NCBI RefSeq assembly: GCF_947172395.1
Contig: NC_069083.1
Coordinates: 8,092,501 to 8,156,500 of the forward strand
DNA length: 64,000 bases
Reading direction: 5' to 3'
DNA from: Bicyclus anynana
Taxonomy: Eukaryota; Arthropoda; Insecta; Lepidoptera; Nymphalidae
This document shows positions 23,130 to 35,500 of this stretch, one piece after another. How positions within the stretch are numbered: position 1 is the first letter of the stretch; the number at the start of each line of letters is the position of its first letter. The position numbers were made by a program, and so were the translations under genes. The notes beneath the pieces are model-generated. The model ran no database searches, was not told the DNA's origin, and was given only the letters and a program-made list of their open reading frames with translations.

Positions 23130-23265
23130 TTTAAGGAAGCTTGTTTAGAAGGGATCGGCTTAACTTAACGCCTGGGATTCCACGGTCCATCGCGTGTAAC
23201 GTTTTATAGTTGAGGGAAACTGAGCACCGTCCCTACTTTAAAATAAAGTGATCACGTAGCGGTTT
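23130..23265 (+). repeat. Rep-I copy
   Basis: GGGATCGGCTTAACTTAACG, CCATCGCGTGTAACG and GTGATCACGTAGC follow the family order. Confidence 0.5.
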
Positions 23266-23479
23266 CAATTATGTATTCAATTAGAATTACCTAGTAGTAC
23301 TAGGTAGTAATTTGGTTTCTTACAAAACCCTTAATTAAAGGTTTCAATTGAACATTAAAAATGTGAAATAGTATAATAGAAAATACCAAAATATCTTTAA
23401 AAATGTCAGAGCTATTAAGATTTTTTTTGTCACATCACTTCACACTCACAGTGATCACACTACTTTGTTCCTCCTTTAC

Positions 23480-23624
23480 GCTGCGGCTACTGAAGCGATT
23501 TGGCTGAAATATTGAATGGAAATAGATTTAATCTGGATTAACACATAGGCTACTTTTCATACCGAAAAAAACCATGGTTTCCGCGGAATTTGTAAAAAAC
23601 AAATTCGCAGGCGTCCGCTAGTCC
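23480..23624 (+). repeat. Rep-C copy, plus
   Basis: It contains CTACTGAAGCGATTTGGCTG, GGATTAACACATAGGCTAC and a terminal GCAGGCGTCCGCTAG. Confidence 0.75.
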
Positions 23625-23725
23625 AATGATAAGTTAGCCCTTGACTGCGATTTCGTCTAATGTTGTGACGATGCAGTCTAATATGGGAGCAGGCTTTTTT
23701 AGAAAAAGTTTATTCTAACCATACC
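23625..23725 (-). mobile_element. SINE-1 tail fragment
   Basis: AAGTTAGCCCTTGACTGCGA and GATGCAGTCTAATATGGGAG match the reverse of the SINE-1 3' end. It joins Rep-C directly. Confidence 0.65.
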
Positions 23726-23802
23726 TTTGACCGTATTTTTTACTTCTTCTTTCCCTTAGCCTTCATTCGCAAGAGAGTTTTTTCAACGGACGTTGTAGGT
23801 AC

Positions 23803-23948
23803 TGCAACATTCTAGCTGAGTCGGATCCATTTTATTGACACAACACATTTAATTCTACAAATAATAGTTATAAGTATCAAGACGTGTATTAGTTTTAAGT
23901 CTTAGTTTGTGTTAACAAATAAAGTATTTTCTATTCTATTCTATTCTA
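23803..23948 (+). mobile_element. LINE-like 3' end with (TTCTA)n tail
   Basis: About 145 bp, starting near GCTGAGTCGGATCCATTTTA and ending TTTTCTATTCTATTCTATTC, are shared with 45020-45195. A fixed 3' end followed by a simple repeat tail is typical of non-LTR elements. The parent family is not identified. Confidence 0.6.
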
Positions 23949-24428
23949 AATACAAAGGGCAGATTACTAACTCATAGGACCCGGGACGTCTTAAATTAAT
24001 GTTGACAAGCTCAGTTTCGTAATAAAATATAGGTACGATGTCTTTAATGAAACTAATCTGAGCGGACATCTCTCAAATTTAGGACAAGGTTTTCACGAAA
24101 CTCGATAATTAATTGTGTTTGAAATGCTTATACCGGGGTGTAATTGTACGTTTCAGATACAAAATTAATATGTAACAAAACACTTATACATGTTTAATAT
24201 TGTTTATATAATTATAATAGCCAGTGCATTGTAAAGCCAACTGTGGTTTGTGTTGCATTACGGTTCGGCTTAATTTCAATAATATGTATTTTGTAGAATA
24301 ATAAATAAATAATGTTTTAAACATATAAATGGAATCGACTTCTAGGACATATTTCAGTTATTTTGATTTTGACACAAAATTACTAAATCAATTTTCAAGA
24401 AAATAAAATGAGTACTTATTACATACTC

Positions 24429-24547
24429 GTTCAAATAAAAAAAGAATTTTCAAAATTGGTTACTAAATAACGAAGTTACGAGATAACAAACATTAAAAAA
24501 AAAATAAGCGTCGAATTGAAAACCTCCTCCTTTTTTAAAGTCGGTTA
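24429..24547 (-). mobile_element. Rep-D terminal fragment
   Basis: AAAAAAGAATTTTCAAAATTGG through AACCTCCTCCTTTTTTAAAG to GTCGGTT matches the right end of 4467-5503. The hairpin end and tandem units are absent. Confidence 0.7.
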
Positions 24548-25616
24548 ATAAATAAATAATGATACTATTATTACATTAATGGTTCTGAACTGCTATAACA
24601 AAAGATTTCGTGTTTTTAAGTGTAGCACAGTGAAAGAGAACAACCTGGGGAAGTAGGTACTACAGCTTAGCAATTTCGTTCGTAACACTCCCGATAGTCC
24701 GCGCGTGTAGCGATGAATGAAAAACCCACGACTGATGCACCTCACTTCCCCGCACGCACGATTTCTCACTTACGCAGTCTTTCCCCCCCGTCGCCCGCAC
24801 ATCATGGGAGTGTCATTAACGAACTTACCGGACTATAACACAATATTCATTTCTGCCGTTTTGATTTCGAGGAATGTTAGTTACATTATTCTATGTACAT
24901 GCGATGAGTTTCAGTATGGCAGTACTATGAAGTTATGTAAGCCACTTGGAATCGTGTGATTGTTTGTAGGTATTTATATAAATCTCTTTTTATTTCTTTT
25001 TTAATCTAGAAAAATAATTGTTATCGCCGTGATACAACAACTTGTGGTACGGTCGGCTTCAGTGTGCTCGTGGCGCTCGAGCCGTCCACATCTCTTGTTG
25101 TGTAATTCTTTAGTGGTTACTTGGTTGATAGGCGGGGAGAGTGACTTGAGTAGAAAAGGGGAGTGTTAGATATCTGTCAAAGGCGCCTTTAACCCTACTC
25201 ACATCGTTCACAAGTACGTGACTTCACTTATTTTGGTTACAGTTTGATTTGTTAATTAAGTTATCCTGACAAGTGTTGTGAAATAACCTTTGTTCGACAT
25301 TAGATTTCTTAATTTTGTAATCACCGTTGACTCCACTAAAATAATATTTTCTGCTGTATATTTTCAAGTATGACCAATTTTCCCGGCCCTCTCCAATTAT
25401 CCGTAAATAATGTAATAGTAGTGGGTACGTTATTAGTCCAATAGGTAGAAATCGAACCCATTCTCTGTCTTTAGTCCTGTCCCTTTGCCGTGGAGCTATA
25501 CAAATGTTTTTCTGTACAATACAACAAGCATTATATTAGCCAGCCATGTTAGGATGTTTGAAGTAAAAAAATTCACTTGCCAGAAGTAGGTATTTATCCA
25601 GAAATCGATATTAGTG
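24548..25616. other. Unassigned DNA with inverted and tRNA-like words
   Basis: GTAACACTCCCGAT near 24681 and GGGAGTGTCATTAAC near 24805 are inverted, so a small TIR element of about 140 bp is possible. Near 25435-25505 the minus strand reads a tRNA-head-like sequence with GGGTTCGATTTC, probably a SINE fragment. No coding gene is seen. Confidence 0.4.
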
Positions 25617-25700
25617 CATTAAAATTTCTAGCTGACTGCGCGAAAAACTCAACGTGAGTGCATTTTGTCGTCAATGAAACCAGTGACGCGAATTCTCTGC
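25617..25700 (-). repeat. Rep-F fragment
   Basis: GTGAGTGCATTTTGTCGTC is the reverse complement of the core of 20360-20545. Confidence 0.5.
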
Positions 25701-25818
25701 ATAAACAGAACACTATATCTCATGCCAATAAATACCTACCTACTCGTAATTATACTGTACCCAAATGTGTATCTACATACCTAATTATTTGTATTTATTA
25801 ATACCTCATTTTGTATTT

Positions 25819-26110
25819 TAACCGACTTCCAAAAAGGAGGAGGTTCTACGTTCGGCTGTATGTATGTTATTTTTTTTTATGTATGTCCAGCGGTATTTTC
25901 GTCCTAAATACGATTTTAAAAAATATTTTTTGTTTAGAAGGGTTTACTTCCAGGGTGGTCCCATTTTTTTTATGTCAGTATCTGATGATGGCATCCTGGA
26001 GAAATCGAGGGAAACTTAGAAAATCGTAGAGACGGCTAGTGCGTTATTTTTTGCTTTATGTTTAGGTTAATTTTTGAGTTTAAAATTCGGTTGAATTTTT
26101 TTTATTATTT
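25819..26110 (+). mobile_element. Rep-D copy without tandem units
   Basis: Both ends are present: AACCGACTTCCAAAAAGGAG on the left and AAAATTCGGTTGAATTT on the right. The left body matches the reverse of 5260-5503 closely (for example CTTCCAGGGTGGTCCCATTT), but the 130-bp units and large hairpin are missing. This suggests deletion or a shorter variant. Confidence 0.75.
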
Positions 26111-26661
26111 TTTTTTAACACTAGATTAGCTCCTAGTGTAGGTGGAATATGATATGCATACCTACCACGTAAACGTTACATAGTATTCGACGACCGCATC
26201 AAACTGGTATCAGCTAAAAAATGTAACTCGCTCCAACCCAACACTAAAATAAAGTCTAAAACACACTATTTTTTTTATAAAAACCTACCAGTTCTGCAAC
26301 GAAAGCTTTTTAGACGAACTATGTAGTTACTTTACTGTATGCATGACCTTAAACTGTTGTTCAATAAATAAATAAATGACTATCTATCTTACTTTATTAG
26401 GAATCATAATTCCCAATAACAAAAGGAGCATTAAACAGTGTAGATATATAACGGCCTCCGGGAAGTCCGCCTTTATCTAAAACCAAACACGATTATAATC
26501 CGGCTAATTGCATATTGGTCTCGGAATTGCTTTCATCTTCAATTATTATTATCAGCTTCTAAGCTATTACACAACCTAATTTATGTGATCAATAAATAGA
26601 CAATGGTTTCTGGTTATTGACTACATAATATAGCAGTGCTTGTACTTAATACATAATATAA

Positions 26662-27303
26662 GTAATACATACTGAGATTGTCTCAAACGGTGAAGAAAAA
26701 ACATCGTGAGGAAACCTGCATACCAGGTAATTATCTTCATTATCTGCGTGTGTGAAGTCTGCCAATTCGCATTGGGCCAGCGTGGTGGACTATTGGCCTA
26801 ACCACTCTCATTCTGAGAGGAGACTCGTGCTTAGCAGTGAGCCGAATATGGGTTGATGACGACGATAACTAATACATACTGGGATTGTCTCAAACGGTGA
26901 AGGAAAAACATCGTGAGGAAACCTGCATATCAGAGAATTTTCTTAATTCTCTGCGTATGTGAAGTCTGCCAATCCGCATTGGGCCATAATTATTATTATT
27001 ACTATTAGCCTAACCACTCTCATTCTGAGAGGAGACTCGTGCTTAGCAGTGAGCCGAATATGGGTTGATGACGACGATAACTAATACATACTGGGATTGT
27101 CTCAAACGGTGAAGGAAAAACATCGTGAGGAAACCTGCATATCAGAGAATTTTCTTAATTCTCTGCGTATGTGAAGTCTGCCAATCCGCATTGGGCCATA
27201 ATTATTATTATTACTATTAGCCTAACCCCTCTCATTCTGAGAGGAGACTCGTGCTCAACAGTGAGCCGAAAATGGGTTGCCGATGATGATGATGATGATG
27301 ATA
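26662..27303 (+). repeat. Tandem triplication of a SINE-2 3' half
   Basis: Three consecutive copies begin with TAATACATACTG at 26662, 26870 and 27082 (periods 208 and 212 bp). Each carries the SINE-2 body from TTGTCTCAAACGG to the GAATATGGGTTG tail, with no tRNA head. Copies 2 and 3 share an ATAATTATTATTATTACTAT replacement that copy 1 lacks, so copy 3 (or 2) arose by later duplication. Copy 3 ends in a (GAT)n run. Confidence 0.93.
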
Positions 27304-27788
27304 CTGAAAATCGAATATTAGCAGGTAGTTCGTTGTTTGATGTTCAGTTATTGGAGACTGTCTGTGAGAAAATTTTCTTTTGTCCTTACATCTGATTTTG
27401 ATAAAGACTGTATAATGTTGCCACAGACTTCTAGTAATCTACTTAAAAGTCACACGAAAATACATTGAGTAGTTTTGGAAACAAAAGCGAACAGACATAC
27501 AAACAGAGAAGATTTTAAAATTTTGTTACCGGTTATTATATTTTGTTTTATAGTAAGAATTATAATGTAAATAAATTATTTTCTCTTACTTCATCACTTC
27601 TACCCATTATTTAATTTAAACACAATTATAGGATTTTTGTACACATACTCGTAATACACATACACACTCAATAATATGTCAGAACAAAGTTTGATGCATT
27701 AATGATGTGTCATCTAGAAGATTTATAATTTTAACAGCATAAAAATCACACGCAAGATAATTAATTATCTGTTGAATTTAATGAACTA

Positions 27789-27910
27789 TTTTATGCGTGT
27801 TTTCATTTTAAAAACAATAATAATGCAAAACTTTGCAATCATGTTTAATTAATTATTTTATTTGTGTTTTTATTTTAAAAACAATAATAATACAATACTT
27901 TGCTATCATG
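27789..27910. repeat. Tandem duplication, period 67 bp
   Basis: Two diverged units of about 55 matched bases share CATTTTAAAAACAATAATAA or a close variant and end in CTTTGCAATCATG / CTTTGCTATCATG. Confidence 0.75.
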
Positions 27911-29049
27911 CCAAAAAATAACATCTAATAGAAATTATTCACGGTTTCATGAACAAATTCCCTTGTCGGAAACAATTTTAATAATAGGCTCAAGCTTACC
28001 ATGTATATTATCTCCTGAAATATAATAAACGAGAAATAAGGACGCGCGTGCTTCGAACGTTCCCGCGTTTAGCGAGGCGATAAACAGAAGCTTTTTAAAA
28101 ATTCACAAAGCTAATGGTATGTTGAATCACTCTCTCTATATCCATACAAGTATAACATAACCGAAAATCTGTTTGTTTGTTACGTCTTCATGTTTTAAAT
28201 ACTAAGCCAATTAGCACGAAATTAATTACACATATCGTAGAATAACATACAGAAAAAAGAACGTCGTAGCATTACAACGAAGCCATGGGCAGTAGCTTGT
28301 AAGTATGCAATCCGATGGTCCTAAATAATGGTGGTAAATGTTTATAAAGCGTTAATGTATATATGTGTACATAGCGTAGTATTCGATTTCGATACGATAC
28401 GATACGTTGTATGTTTTTGAAGTCGGTTGTAATTGTTTTATTCATTTTTTTTTATTTAAATAACAGATGAGGGAAGTTGATCAAAAAATTTCAGTCGCAA
28501 TCAAACTAGGCAACCTATGTGCAATGAGTGGAAGTGAATATTATCTATCATTTATTTAATATCACTAATAATTAACAGATAAGGGTATATATTTGTAATA
28601 ACGGATCTCAGACCATATTATATAATGTGACCCCTTCCTAGCCAGCGTACTAACATGTACTTACATTTCAAATCGAGAAAACAAAGGACGGGGAGGTTCC
28701 AACGGGATTAAAGTGATTACAAGCGGGCGTCGCATACGGAAACTTGTGTTTACGTAAAATTAAAATGAGGATGTTGTTGATACTGTAGTAAGTACGTATA
28801 CAAGTCCCAGCTTTTGTACTAAACATCCCTGCATTCTGTAGTTACAGCGATATAGTACGACTCCCTGGCAACTTCTTTGTTAGTAACATTTTAATTTGGC
28901 ATTCTTTAAATAAAAAAATCAAATTCTAATAAGATGTGTTATATGCGAAAAGTTCAACGACGAGTATAAAATAGCGGAATCGCACTTCTTAAATCAATAT
29001 TTCTTAAGAATATTAAACAGGTAGAGGAAAATAATATTGAGCATAGAAT
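27911..29049. other. Unassigned DNA with a Rep-D scrap
   Basis: A GATACGATACGATACG short repeat at about 28394 is followed by TTTGAAGTCGGTTGTA near 28418, a Rep-D end. Nothing else is recognised. Confidence 0.4.
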
Positions 29050-29368
29050 CATCATCGTCATCATTATCAACCCATATTCGGTTCACTGCTGAGCTCGAGT
29101 CTCCTCTCAGAATGAGAGGGGTTGGGCCAATAGTCCACCACGCTGGCCCAATGCGGATTGGCAGACTTTACACACGCAGAGAATTAAGAAAATTCTCTGG
29201 TGTGCAGGTTTACTCACGATGTTTTCCTTCACCGTTTGAGACACGTGATATTTAAATTCTTAAAATGCACACAACTGAAAAGTTGGAGGTGCATGCCCCG
29301 GACCGGTTTCGAACCTGCACCCTCCAGAATCGAAGGCAGAGATCATATCCACTGGGCTATCATGGAGC
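29050..29368 (-). mobile_element. SINE-2 copy, full length
   Basis: The minus strand has a complete head-to-tail order, with GGTTCGAAACC at the B box and a TGATGATGATT tail. Close to the reference copy at 12907-13215. Confidence 0.9.
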
Positions 29369-29828
29369 ATAGAATAAGTTTAACTTTATTGTAAGTAATC
29401 TTAAAACTTCTTACTCATAAAATAACATCTACATAAAAATGTTACATGATAGATCCTGGATTTTAATCCTGCATTTTTCATCACGACAAGATAATTTACA
29501 TCTTTTTTTTTGTATTCGAAATCGTGTAGTAGAGAAAGAGTTTTTGCCGCTCGCTAAAGGCTGTCTATGCAATTAGGAAATAAATTATTCAGTGATTCAA
29601 CCCAGAAAAGTAATTGAGTTACACTACAAAGAATCGTAACCGTGCTTGCGGCTAGCTAATTGGTAATTAACCATCCAAGCAATTCCTTTTCTTTAATTTC
29701 TAATGCAAAATATTAACAAAAGAACTAATTTAAAAGATGGAAGTTAAAATGTTATCATTACTTTTATTTGTAGATTTATTCTTATGTTTTAATGAAAAAA
29801 AAATTTTAATTATTAGAGATCACTCAAT

Positions 29829-30070
29829 CACTGAAGTGGCAATGGGCGGGGCACATAGTCCGAAGAGCCGATGGACGTTGGGCTCCCAAAGTGCTGGAAT
29901 GGCGACCCCGCACTAGTAAGCGCAGTGTTGGCCGACCCCCCACCAGATGGACTGACGACATCAAGCGAGTTGCAGGGATTCGCTGGATGCAGGTGGCTCA
30001 GTATCGTGATGTTTGGAAGTCCCTACCAAAGGCCTATGTCCTGCAGTGGACGTCCATCGGCTGATATGAT
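29829..30070 (+). mobile_element. 5'-truncated RTE 3' end
   Basis: It begins at CACTGAAGTGGCAATGGGCG and follows the RTE frame to its stop (ends GTCCATCGGCTGATATGAT). It is very similar to 61790-62030, so it is relatively young. TCACTCAAT occurs at 29820-29828 and again at 30071-30079 as the likely target duplication. The terminal (GAT)n is nearly absent. Confidence 0.85.
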
Positions 30071-30165
30071 TCACTCAATTCTTATAACTTCTTCTTTCAA
30101 TATTAACCTGTGATGATGATCACTCAATTCTTATAACTTCTTCTTTCAATATTAACCTGTGATTT
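30071..30165. repeat. 49-bp tandem duplication at the RTE 3' junction
   Basis: TCACTCAATTCTTATAACTT starts at 30071 and again at 30120. The first unit ends in TGTGATGATGA, resembling the RTE tail, before the second begins. Confidence 0.85.
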
Positions 30166-30426
30166 TAAATTACCTTTACTATATTATAATATTACATTTC
30201 ACAAAATCCGTTCTTAGCGGACGTTTACTACACGTAACTGTAAATTACCTCCTAACCAAATTTCACCTTTGCAGCGCTTTTCGGTGTTGTAAAGTAATTT
30301 TAAATTATATTAAATTAAAGTTTTAAACTTAAAATTGAGTCCAAACGTGCCTGGTCCCTGAAAAAAATATAATATATTTTTTTAATATCTCCGTCAGGAT
30401 TAAAAAATCATAAATCGTATTTTTTT

Positions 30427-30530
30427 ATGCCAGCGCTTAGCTGCTGCCTATGGTGGAACACTCTTGCCTAGAAGATGCCTATTCACTCTAGACTTGAAGA
30501 TACCCGGTGGGGAAAACGGAAGCTGGAAGT
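30427..30530 (-). pseudogene. LINE ORF2 C-terminal remnant, minus
   Basis: The minus strand encodes PPGIFKSRVNRHLLGKSVPP followed by a stop. This is the same terminal module (FK-RVNRH) as at 16050-16311, from a related but different LINE copy. Only about 30 residues are recognisable, and nothing is left of the polymerase. It is flanked by plain AT-rich DNA. The exact clade is unknown. Confidence 0.65.
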
Positions 30531-30779
30531 CGTATATACTCATAATATGCCTACCATTCATATCACTCATCACTTATTAACCATTTTCTTACAGAAAAAG
30601 TCATCTATCTCTATAAAAACAAAAGAAAAGAATTAGCTATTTTTGTTTATTGCAACTTTTAACTGAACGATGTATTTAACTGAATAAAATGACAAACTCA
30701 AACAGCGAATTGAAATAAATGACAAAGAAAGATCTAAAAACATTTCTGTTTCTTTAATTAGCGGAGACAAATCTCTTTA

Positions 30780-30960
30780 GTAGTTCTCCTCGTTCTAATT
30801 GCAGCATTAGGGGAGCTGAATGAGCTATTGTGTACGGTACTGCAGCTGCCTTTCGGATCTATTTTATTTAAAAAGCTTTAGGAGAACACAATTGCAAGTT
30901 CCAAGCCCGTGAAAGTTAAGTTTTTCAAAAAATAAAACATTACAGTTGGAATGTTTTATT
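30780..30960 (+). repeat. Rep-K copy 1
   Basis: Shared with 58862-59042 in the same orientation: TCTAATTGCAGCATTAGGGG, GAATGAGCTATTGTGTAC and a following CGGATCT-TTTTATTT block, ending near AAGCCCGTGAAAGTTAAG. Similarity spans about 170 bp with no shared frame. Confidence 0.7.
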
Positions 30961-31432
30961 GAAAATCTTATTGTTCTTTTAAATTTTAGACACGATTACT
31001 TAAACCAAAACTTAAAAACTGGTTATAAATAAATAGTCAAACTTGAACTACAAAAGTCTACTTAAAAATATCAGTTGAATTTTCGGAATATACAGCTTAT
31101 GTAGAAGGGAATTATGGAATTTCAATATTTTAAAATTGTATATTGAAATTGCCCTCGATTTCGTCGGCATGTAATTTCTTTTTCCGATTACTCGATTTCC
31201 CATGAAATTATTTTAATGTCACAGAAGGACTGTACCTTTTATTTTTTACCTTCGTTGCATGTGATGTTGATATTACGTAGTTGCTAGCTTAGTACTCGTA
31301 GATTCTGAGATTCATGTATCTAAGCGATAAACGTGGGTAAAGCCGCGGGGCAGATCTATATTGAAATTGAATTTTCTACAGCAAATCATATAACAACGGA
31401 ACTCGTATGTGATCAAAAATCTTATTTCCTCT

Positions 31433-31663
31433 TGTTAATGCGCAACACTGAACACAATAACGTCAATGTCATCTGTCTATCAAGTGCAAGTCAATTCAAC
31501 GTCAACCGTCAACTGTCATTCACTACTCTGTATCTGTAATTAATTCTCACTAACTGAAAAAATGTACGCTTCAAAATTAAAATCACTGAAGATAATCCTG
31601 ACAATTTTATTGAAATTACACAAATTCAACCAACAATAATAAGAAACCACATTCTCCTCAACA
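31433..31663 (+). repeat. 5' LTR of the BEL element
   Basis: 231 bp, TGTTAATGCGCAACACTG at the start and CTCCTCAACA at the end (TG...CA borders). It should contain promoter and polyadenylation functions, but I see no clear TATA box. Confidence 0.97.
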
Positions 31664-31667
31664 TTTT

Positions 31668-31684
31668 TGGACCTAACGAGCTGG
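31668..31684 (+). other. Likely primer-binding site
   Basis: TGGACCTAACGAGCTGG starts 5 bp after the 5' LTR. The leading TGG pairs with the CCA end of a tRNA. I cannot say which tRNA primes. Confidence 0.5.
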
Positions 31685-31865
31685 ATTCGTCGGCGTCACG
31701 ATCAAGATCAAGAAAAGAAGATCGAGTCGGGCAAATCCTTTGTTCACAATTCACTAATTCCCTCCCTTTACCGTTCTCGTTTACCCTTTTTCCGTGTTAA
31801 CTTCTTATTAAAATATACTGGACTTCGCTTCTTTACTGTAAGTACTTTTATAAACCTCCATAAAA

Positions 31866-32597
31866 ATGATTAGTGACGAACAAAATGTGAATATTCCACG
31901 ATCGCCACATAACGTCAAAATGGCGGAACTAATTAGAAAACGTGGCACGTACAAAGGGCGTCTTACTATTTTTGAAAAATTCATATCTAAATTCGACTTA
32001 ACTAATACTCCATTATCACCAATTCAAATGTCAGAAATTAACTTGAGATTTAAATCCATCAGTAGTTTATATAATGTATTTAATGACTTACAAACACAAA
32101 TCGAAGAAGCGTGCCGGGATGTAGATTTAACAAAACAATATGAAGAAAGAGAAGTGTTTGAAGAACAGTATTACAGAGCTTTAGCCTCCGCAGAGTGCTT
32201 AATCAAACTTAATGACGCTGCTTCTAGTTCTAAGTGCACCCCATGTGGGGAACACTCAAATAAGCCACTATCTATTAAGTTACCGGACATCAAATTACCG
32301 ACGTTTGATGGGTCATATGACCATTGGCTAGAGTATAAAAACTCCTACATAACTATGATCCACTCACGCACAGATTTAGACCCCATACAAAAATTTCATT
32401 ACCTGAAGTCCTCGCTCAATGCGGTAGCATTGCAGGTCATCAGCGCATTAGAGTTCACTGCAGAGAATTATGCACATGCGTGGGATTTACTTCAAAATAG
32501 GTATAATAATAATCGTTTGCTAATATATAACCATGTCAAAGCTTTGTTTTCCATTACATCCTTAAATAAAGAATCTGCCCCACTAATAGGAAGTTAA
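31866..32597 (+). pseudogene. gag: BEL gag, frame cut by a frameshift
   Basis: This ATG-started frame of 243 codons encodes the N-terminal gag part of the BEL polyprotein. Family knowledge: gag forms the intracellular particle that packages element RNA. Seen here: a charged N-terminal region, then IKLPTFDGSYDHWLEYK at about residues 141-157, the hallmark of the gag-like DUF1759 family. The frame stops at 32595-32597 in the middle of that domain. The sequence continues without loss of homology in the -1 frame from about 32588, so one base appears to be missing near 32585-32592. No heptameric slippery site is evident, and BEL elements usually use one continuous frame, so mutation or a sequence error is more likely than programmed frameshifting. 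The zinc knuckles of gag lie in the next frame. Confidence 0.9.
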
Positions 32598-35500
32598 TTG
32601 ATACTATTCTTAGAAATCTTAGGGCTCTGAGTACACTAGGTGAGCCTACTGAATCATGGGACACATTAATTATATACTTAGTTGTAAGTAAACTCGACCT
32701 ATCCACTGAGCGCAAATGGGAACAACATAAAGGGTCTTATAATTTAAATTCACACCAAGAATCAAACCCAGTTAGGCTAGATCATTTAATACAATTTTTA
32801 AGGGATAGGGCAGATGTTTTGGATGTTTTAAAAACTAATTGCAGTAAGAGTGACTCTAGACACAATATCATTAATAATGCTAATAATAATCATCAATCAA
32901 TTAGGAAAGTATCCTTCAATCAACATCAGTCGCACAGTCATGTTACTTCACAAGTTAACAAAAACAATTCACATTCCAAATACACTCAAGCTTGCCCTAT
33001 GTGTGATGATTCACATCCAATTTATTCATGTACTAAGTTTCTAGATTTATCTATTAATGATAGAATTAAATTAGTGGATTCCAAGAAGTTATGCAGGAAC
33101 TGTCTTCGCAGAAATCACACTAGTTCGGACTGCCTATTTGGTCCGTGTAAGAAGTGCTCATCCAAACATAATACACTTCTGCATAGTCATGTAGTTATTG
33201 AAAATGTAAACGCATCAACATCATATGTACACACAAATACATCTTTGCCAGTTGATATGAGCCCTTCATCTCACTCAACTGCCTTGAACTGTACCGAATA
33301 TCCCTCTAAGTCACACACAAAGGAGATTACTTTAAATAATTATAATTCACACAACTTAGTTTTGCTATCTACTGCCTTGGTAGACGTAGTAGCTAGTGAT
33401 AATAAATTACATACAGCACGGGTTTTGCTGGACACTGGCAGTCAAATATGCCTTATTAACCAATCATTTGCACACAAAATAAACGCACAACTTATACAGT
33501 CCTCTGTTCAAGTTATGGGAGTAGGTCATGCAGTCACTCAAAGCGCACATAAGTGTACTGTAAAGATACACTCAAGAGTAAACAATTTTCATACACACAT
33601 ACAATGTTTGGTTTTACCTCGCATCACAGCCAGTATGCCACCATGCCAGTTAGACATTAGTAAAATTTGTATTCCAAACAACATTAAACTTGCAGATCCT
33701 AATTTTCATCATCCTTCTGATATTGATATTTTAATAGGTGTTGATAAATTTTGGGAATTTCACAACAAGGGTTTCATAAAGCTATCAACAGGGCCATATT
33801 TACATGAAACCAAACTAGGTTGGGTCATATCTGGACCAATACACACAAGTACTAACTTGCGCATCAATAATCAAGTTAGTTGTAACCTAACTAGTAGTTT
33901 AGATAGTCAATTAAAAAGATTCTGGGAGTTGGAAGAAATTCCTTCCTCGGGGAGCAAAATGCTCACAGCAGATGAACTCACTTGTGAACAAATTTTCTTA
34001 TCAACTCACCACCGAGAACCTGATGGTAGGTTTTCTGTTAGAATTCCTCTAAAAGAACCCGCTGATGTTTTAGGGGACAGCTATTCATTAGCCGAGAAGA
34101 GATTTTATTCATTGGAACGCAAGTTTAGAAATTCACCTGATCTTAAAGAAAAATATTGTGAATTTATGCGCACATATGAACAATTGGGGCATATGACACA
34201 AATTGACACTTATAGTTATCCTTATTATATGTTACCACATCATGGTGTTATTAATGAAAATTCAAAAACAACAAAACTACGTACCGTGTTTGATGCAAGT
34301 GCTGTCACCAGTACAGGAAAATCCTTAAATAGTATACAACATATTGGGCCTACTTTACACAATGATAATTTTTCTATTCTTCTTCGTTTTCGTCAATACA
34401 AATATGTTGCATGTGCTGACATAGAGAAAATGTACCGACAAATTAATGTACAGACTGATCAACGCACTTTACAGTTAATTTTATGGCGAGAGAATCCTTC
34501 TGACTCTTTGAAAATATTTAGGCTCAATACGGTTACATATGGTACTGCATCGGCTCCTTATTTGAGTATTAGATGTTTAAAGCAACTTGCACAGGAATGT
34601 GAAAATAAGTACACTGTCCCAGGAGAGGATAACAATTATGTGTCTAAAATAATCAATGAAGATTTTTTTGTTGATGATCTAATCACTGGCCATGACAATC
34701 ATGATACCCTCATGCAAATTTGTGATCACATCACATCAGTTTTAGCCTCAGGATGTTTTCCATTACATAAATGGTTATTTAATACTTGCTTAAACACACC
34801 TAATGAATCAAGACATTTATCTTTAGGAGATGATTGTTTAAATAAAACTCTCGGTTTGGGTTGGTTCACTCAAAGTGATGAATTATATTTCACTACCAAA
34901 CTTAAGGTAAACACACACACTGTTACTAAACGTTCAATGTTATCTGTAATTGCTCAGATTTATGATCCACTTGGGTTGTTATCACCAACAATCATATGTG
35001 CCAAAATCTTATTGCAAAAATTATGGCTTTCCAAACTTGACTGGGATGACCCCGTTCCTCATGATGTGGTTCAGTCTTGGGAAAAGTTTATTAAATCATT
35101 TGACTGTTTAAAGGATATTCGCATTCCTCGACATGTTATAGGTTCACATAATCAATACATTGAACTTCACATTTTCAGTGATGCTTCACAAAGTGCTTAT
35201 GGTGCTTGTAGTTATATACGTTCTTATTCAGACAATTCACCAGTGTTTATCAAATTGTTATGTTCAAAAAGTAAAACAGCTCCATTAAAAGCTATAAGTA
35301 TTCCTCGATTAGAACTATGTGGATCTTTAGTGGGTGCCAAATTGTTTGCAAAAATAAGTAAATCATTGCGACTTAAATTTCATAAAGTATATTTTTGGAC
35401 GGACTCCACCATAGTGCTTGGATGGCTTCGCATGTCACCACCTCTTTTAAAATCATTTGTACAAAACCGAGTTACTGAGATTAATGATATTGCAAGTGAA

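Noticed and set aside
26662..27303. CRISPR-like or satellite array
   Set aside because: The units are known SINE-2 halves of about 210 bp without spacer logic, and the genome is eukaryotic.
31327..31432. BEL insertion nested inside an intact Rep-C copy
   Set aside because: Only a short GTGGGTAAAGCCGCGGGGC word resembles Rep-C to the left and nothing to the right, so nesting is unproven.
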